Positions 58,943 through 64,000 of a DNA stretch of 64,000 bases are shown piece after piece. Position numbers and translations under genes: made by a program. The stretch's first letter is position 1; each line of letters starts with the position of its first letter. The stretch is from Cymodocea nodosa (lineage: Eukaryota > Streptophyta > Magnoliopsida > Alismatales > Cymodoceaceae): the NCBI GenBank assembly GCA_036874045.1, contig CM072335.1:13288001-13352000 (forward strand), read 5' to 3'. The notes under the pieces were generated by a model that made no database searches, was not told the origin of the DNA, and was given only the letters and a program-made list of their open reading frames with translations.

Positions 58943-61133
58943 TTAGTCTCTTCTCCTAAGTTCATCTACTTCCTTCTGAAGTCTTTCTACTTGTTGCTCT
59001 AATTGGTTAATCCTTTCTACAGCTCCTGACATTCCTCTAGAAGGTTCAACAATCTCTACAGCAACATAATTTCTATACTCTTTCACTAAAATGGTTCTTG
59101 ATCTTATCCTTTTGGATGCCCATTTAGTGAAATTGATATAGTCCACCATTAGTAGTGGAATCAGATCTCCATAAAATAATTTCTTCTTTATTGTTCTCAG
59201 CTTAGAGATAAAAACTTTAGACCAATTTATTTGAATTCTATTCACAACTGCATATGTGGCCCATTTAACAAATTGACTCAGTTCTATATTGTGACCTTGT
59301 CGTTGGTAGACATTCTTAATCAAAATGTTAGCTATCATGCGTGCTTTACCATTTAATTGTTTTAATCTATTTAATAATGGTACACAAAAATTGATAGCCA
59401 AACAATCCTTTATGGTCTGTTCTGTCCACTCGACTATAGTTGTGTCTTCTAGAATTTTTAGTCCTTCATTTTTCAATCCTAGAATGTTGTGGAGAAGCTC
59501 TGGTGTTATCTGTACATCAACTTCCTCCACGTTGGAAATTAATCCTCCTTCTCCTTCTCTTAAGTTTGCATAAAAGTAGGGCACTAGATTTTCATATATT
59601 GCATGCCCTCTTTCTTGAGAAATATATCGCAGTAGACCTTGGAATTCAAATAAATCTTTAATTTCCTGTATTCCATCCCAATTTACTGGTCTAATGTATA
59701 TGATATCATAACCCCTGATCTCTTGGTATTTATTATGAGCTTCCTGACTCCAAAAGTGTACTTCATTTAGAATTATTGTTTCAGTCGGGTCAGAAATGTG
59801 AATTTGTTGCTCTAGAGGGGTTTGTTCTTGAACTTCCTCTTCCATATGCTGAACGTGAACTTGCTAAAAATGCTTTAAGGATTCCTGAATATTTGCTTTT
59901 GCTTCTGTTTATGGTGGTGAGCTGGTAGAACTCTCCACTCTATCTTGAATTCTTTCCATAAATTGCTGAAGAGTTTCTTGCTCTTTAGTGGAATCTGCAA
60001 AGTCATTTCTTTCCATATGGACTTGTTCAGCTTCTTGTTCAGTTTCTGTTCTTTCTTCTTCCTCCTGACTACCAATCTGCATTGTCACTGTTCTTTCTGA
60101 TTTTGTGGCAGATTGAGATGGAGTTACGGGCAAATCAACTTCTACCCTAATTTCTGTTTCTTCTTCTTGTACAGGCTGCAGACTAGTTTCAACTTGTTTT
60201 TCTTCTTCTCTTTGCTTTTGCTGCTGCTCTTGCTTCTCGTTAGAATCGAATAGTAGGTTTACAAAAATTGGCACTATAGGCCCTATTGATATTGGTACTT
60301 TAGATTTAATCTTCTCTTGATATTCAGACACTATCTCTTTTCCTTTCCTTCTTCTGATTAATTGTGTCTGGTCTTCCTCTTCTTCTAAGATTAAATCTAC
60401 AAACATAGGCTCTACACGCCTTTGAGCCATAGGTACTAGCTCTTCCTGTTTAACTTTTTTGATAATTGCTGGTCTCGAAGGACTAGCTTCAGCTCCTCTT
60501 GCAGTAGGTCTAGCAATAGCTTCTTGATGTTGTTCCACTTTGATTTTATATTGAGTTTTCAACTTTTCTATAGCCCTCTTTTTGTAAAGTGCATTGAACA
60601 CTAGGTGTGCTTTAGCCACTACCAAATCTTCTGATTCTCCTTGGTTTTTCCCAACTCGAACCAGTTCTTCAAATTTCCCTTAATTCTTCTTCATTTGAAG
60701 GCCCCATAACTACCACCCTTTCTAATGGTTTAGGAGGTGGAATTGAAGGTCCTGGCTGCTGTTCCTCAAGAACAGGTCTTTCAGCAGTCAATTCCTCTTG
60801 TTCTTCCTTTTCTTTCCTTTGTTGCTTCCGTCTAATTTCTCCTCTTGTACAACCAACAATGTTCCTTTTGAACCATAATCGGGACTTACGTTGGATTAGT
60901 TCTAGGGCAACTTCATTATTTGGCCTGATTTTTCTCTCTTTACTTACAACGATTTTTGTTGCTACTTTGATTCTAGTTTCCATTATTTGAGGGATTTGTA
61001 TACCCATATCTACTAACTCTTTCCTCCAATAAAAAAGGTCAGATTCTACCTTTTGTACCTCTTTTTCCCTCATCGTATTTCTGATTTTCTGCCTTGTGTG
61101 CCATTCCTCTGAATCATTTAGAAATTCTGACAT
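58943..61133 (-). pseudogene. accessory ORF of the Gypsy element (three open pieces)
   Basis: Piece 1 (61133-60669): charged N-terminus with GIQIPQIMETRIKVATKIVV and a basic/Glu-rich tail. Piece 2 (60625-59909, one frame away): MVVAKAHLVFNALYKKRAIE, then Glu/Gln-rich. Piece 3 (59845-58943, same frame as piece 2 after two stops, 300 residues): IKDLFEFQGLLRYISQERGH, PYFYANLREGEGGLISNVEE, LLHNILGLKNEGLKI, LNGKARMIANILIKNVYQRQ, WATYAVVNRIQINWSKVFIS, and a C-terminal coiled coil ending DELRRRD. One frameshift and two stops would give a single ORF of about 730 codons, the size of the B2 protein. Piece 3 is homologous to B2 47831-47196 and E2 39132-38668. Its function is unknown. Confidence 0.8.
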
Positions 61134-61823
61134 GTCAATTGCCTTTTCCTAGAACTCAGGTGTCATCTTCCTCATCGTGAAGTTATACAACAGCACGGAG
61201 TCACTCTGATCTCTACTGTTCTAAGTTCTAAATGATTCTACGGATAATGCCCCCAAAAACCCTAAGTTTAAGTATAAATAAGCCCTAAGTTTAGGTGGGT
61301 AATCGGGTCATTTCCCATACAAAACACTCGCTCTCTAATTCGTGGAATTACAGTTAACTCCACGGACTAAGTCTGTGGACTTAACTATATAGTACTCCGT
61401 TGAGTTATAGTTAACTCAATGGCGTAAGTTCATTAACTAATCCTAGACTCAACGGAGTAAGTTCATTGAGTTAAGCATAACTCAACGGACTTCCCGTAAA
61501 GTTATATTGAATAAAAATACTTAAGATAATAATTTTTCTTTGGTCAAGACTAAAGAGTTTCTGGTCTAACTGCTCTTACTTTTTCCATATTTTAAAAATT
61601 CTTCGATCAAATTGTTATATTCCTCGGTTGAATCGAAATTAAATATTTTCTTTCTTTCTTCATTTTTTCTACCAGTTGAACCGATACTATGCTTCGGTAA
61701 AACCGACATTTTTACTAAATAATATATAGATTTTTTTATATTTTTATGTTTCGATCAAATCGATGGATCCTATCGGTTGAACCACAATGATTTTTTTTTA
61801 TATTAAATAAAAATGATTTCTTA
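61134..61823 (-). promoter_or_regulatory. pol-accessory spacer of the Gypsy element, promoter-like
   Basis: On the minus strand a TATA-like TTATTTATAC lies at about 61272-61282, 140 bp before the accessory ATG. A purine-rich run TTTTTGGGGGCATTA is next to it (61245-61260), and an array of CCGTTGAGTTA/TAACTCAACGG motifs lies at 61340-61500. Between 61600 and 61790 CGGTTGAA(C/T)CGA half-sites recur, the same motif as in the Harbinger palindrome array. Confidence 0.5.
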
Positions 61824-63146
61824 CTAATTAAAGCTCGAGTAGTCCTCTACTTTTACTTCTTCTATAATTCCAAAAGAACTTTTTAGTATTTTCAAAATGG
61901 GTCTAAGTCTTTGTCCATTTACTTTAAATATATTCTGATTTTTAAGATTTTCAATCTCAATAACTCCATAGGGATAAATATTTTGAACTATGTAAGGTCC
62001 TGCCCATCTAGATCTTAATTTTCCTAAATGGTTATGAAGTCTAGTCATGTAAAGATATACTTCTTGTCCTATTTCAAAGATTTTTAGAATAATTTTCCTG
62101 TCATGCCAGAACTTCATTTTTTCTTTTTCTTTTACAGTTTTTGAATAAGCTTCATTCCTAAATTCTTCTAATTCAATCTATTATATTTTCCTATTTTCAG
62201 CAGCTTGATTTAAATTAGTATTCAGAGTTTTTAATGCCCAATAAGCTTTATGTTCAATTTCAGTTGGTAAATGACAACTTTTTCCATATACTAGCCTAAA
62301 AGGTGGCATACCTAAGCTTGTCTTATAAGCAGTTCTATAAGCCCAAAGTGCATCTATCAATCTATTAGCCCAATCTATTCTAGTAGGATTTACTACTTTT
62401 TCTAAGATTAACTTAATTTGTTTGTTGGCACTTTCTACTTGTCCACTTGTTTGCGAATGATATGATGTTGCAATTTTGTGGTTCACTCCATATTTCTTCA
62501 TTAAGGCTTCAAAACTTCTATTACAGAAATGAGTTCCTCTATCACTAATAATAGCATTAGGTATTCCAAATCTGGCAATTATATTAGTTCTTATAAAATG
62601 TATTACCACTTTGTTGTCATTAGTTTTTGTAGGAATAGCTTCTATCCATTTATATACATAATCCACCCCCAACAATATATAATTAAATTGATTAAACATA
62701 GGAAATGGACCCATAAAATCTATTCCCCATACATCAAAGATTTCAACCTCAACAATAGGATTAAGAGGCATCATATTCCTCTTTGATATTCTTCCTATTT
62801 ATTGAAATTTTAAATAACTTAAGAAATATTTATGAGCATCTTTGAATAGTGTTGGCCAATAAAATCCACATTGTAGAATTTTTGCAGTAGTTTTCCCTGA
62901 ACCAAAATGCCCTCCACATGCTTGGTCATGATAGAAAAATAATATGCTCTGATAATCAGTTTCTGGAACACACTTCCTTAAAACCAGATCAGGACATTTC
63001 TTAAATAAGTATGGGTCTTCCCAATAGTAATATTTTACTCTTGAGAAAAATAATTTCTTATCCTGTCTATTCCAATCCTTAGGTGTTAAACCAGTAACTA
63101 AGTAATTAACTATGTTTGCATACCAAGGTATTGTTTTGATGGTCAT
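61824..63146 (-). pseudogene. pol: Gypsy integrase with degraded zinc-binding region
   Basis: The zinc-binding stretch (63146-62799) retains both His (YHDQACGGHFGSGKT) and FYWPTLFKDAHKY, but the usual two Cys are lost and a stop follows. The core (62774-62181) is open for 197 residues with the three catalytic residues: Asp in [10 protein letters not shown], Asp in [12 protein letters not shown], Glu in [13 protein letters not shown]. Then come [20 protein letters not shown] and [16 protein letters not shown]. The C-terminal piece (62117-61824) has FEIGQEVYLYMTRLHNHLGK, WAGPYIVQNIYPYGVIEI and KVNGQRLRPI. Integrase would insert the cDNA copy into chromosomes. Confidence 0.88.
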
Positions 63147-64000
63147 TAATTGTTCATCAAGAAAATTATCCTTAATTTCAATATTTGATTTTTGTATTTG
63201 TAATCTTGATAAATGATCTACTGCTACATTCTCACAACCTTTTTATCTTTAATTTCTAAATCAAATTCTTGTAATAATAATATCCATCAAATCAATCTAG
63301 GTTTAGTCCTTTTTTTTCTATTATGTGTTTTAAAGTTGAATGATTCGTGTATACTATTACTTTAGCTCTAATTAGATACGATCTAAACTTCTCTAAGGCA
63401 AACACAACAGCTAATAGTTCTTTTTCAGTAGTTGTATAATTAACTTGAGTATCATTTAAGGTTTTGCTTGCATAATGAATCACTCTAGGAGATTTTTCTA
63501 TCTTCTGTCCTAACACTACTCCTATAGCAAAATCAGATGCATCGCACATTAATTCAAATGGATGACTTCAATCAGGTGCTTGAATTATAGGAGTTGAAAT
63601 TAAGCTAGTTTTAAGTTTGAAAAATCCTTGCAATTTTTATCAAAGTTGAATGGGACATCTTTTAATAGATTAGTTAAAGGTCTAGCTATTTTGCTAAAGT
63701 CTTTAATAAATCTTCTATAAAAACCAGCATGTCCTAGAAATGATCTAATATCTTTCACTGATTTAGGTTCTGGTAAATTAGAAATTACTTCTATTTTAGC
63801 TTTATCTACTTCCACCCCTTTCTTTGAAACATGCCTTAAGCCTATTCCTTGCTTAACCATGAAGTGACATTTTTCCCAATTTAGAACCAGATTTTTTTCC
63901 ACACAACGTTTTAATATTTGGTCTAAATTGTTTAAACACACTTCATATGAAGTGCCATAAATAGTAAAATCATCTATAAATATTTTTAAAGAATCTTTAG
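63147..64000 (-). pseudogene. pol: Gypsy reverse transcriptase end and RNase H
   Basis: The minus strand from 64000 begins at the RT catalytic strand (IFIDDFTIYG), followed by LNLDQILKRCVEKNLVLNWE-type sequence, CHFMVKQGIGLRHVSKKGVE, IRSFLGHAGFYRRFIKDFSK and IARPLTNLLK (63941-63600). RNase H (63549-63292) has MCDASDFAIGVVLGQ, HYASKTLNDTQVNYTTTEKE, LLAVVFALEKFRSYL and VYTNHSTLKHI; its catalytic Asp in the usual YTDH is Asn here. Stops at about 63571 and 63289 break it. Confidence 0.87.

Larger units (their letters stand above)
58943..64000 (-). mobile_element. Ty3/Gypsy element of Athila/Tat type (5' part beyond right edge)
   Basis: On the minus strand from the right edge: RT end, RNase H, zinc-binding region and integrase (to 61824), spacer, accessory ORFs (61133-58943). 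RNase H before integrase is the Gypsy order. Integrase motifs ([39 protein letters not shown]) fit the Athila/Tat group, whose members often carry an extra ORF after pol. Confidence 0.88.

Overview
The window is repeat-dense, AT-rich flowering-plant DNA. Nearly everything that can be read is transposable-element sequence. It contains Ty1/Copia elements of Sirevirus (SIRE) and Tork type, a Ty3/Gypsy element of Athila/Tat type, and a PIF/Harbinger DNA transposon with plant-type GT-AG introns. No tRNA, rRNA or CRISPR was seen. The only candidate host gene is one broken F-box gene. A plant origin follows from the iMet-type primer sites, the Sirevirus LTR ends, the F-box protein and the Myb/SANT plus DDE gene pair of the Harbinger element. 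The species cannot be named from the sequence.

Left half (1-34254): a five-level nest. A Tork-type Copia (D, minus, 30093-34254) was hit in its RNase H by Sirevirus C (minus, 24577-30092). C was hit in its integrase by Sirevirus A (plus, 1-1570 and 17917-24576). A was hit in its gag by Sirevirus B (minus, 1571-17916; TSD gaatg/ggatg). B was hit in its gag-pol by an almost intact Harbinger element (8371-14160; TSD TTA). A solo LTR of family B (26401-28140; TSD ctagc) sits in the gag of C. All the retroelement reading frames carry stops or frameshifts.

Middle (34255-44552): a Copia family E arranged LTR-internal-LTR-internal on the minus strand. The first unit lost gag-pol but keeps part of a 3' accessory ORF. 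The second keeps the accessory ORF and the end of pol, then joins a related post-pol spacer. From 44553 to 55473 lies a second full-length B element (B2) with two LTRs and near-matching TSDs. An internal deletion in B2 fuses the pre-integrase region to the RNase H tail.

Right part (55474-64000): an F-box pseudogene whose last codons were hit by B2, a Gypsy gag fragment just upstream of it, and then a Gypsy element (accessory ORFs, integrase, RNase H, RT) that runs off the right edge.

The most interesting signal is an accessory ORF located between pol and the 3' LTR in two Copia families (B/B2 and E) and, in homologous form, in the Gypsy element. Each copy has a TATA-like box and an array of short LTR-type motifs upstream of its ATG, as if it were a cassette with its own promoter. 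Other signals are a 128-bp G-box module repeated in the LTR of A and a 142-bp array of near-perfect palindromes inside the Harbinger element.
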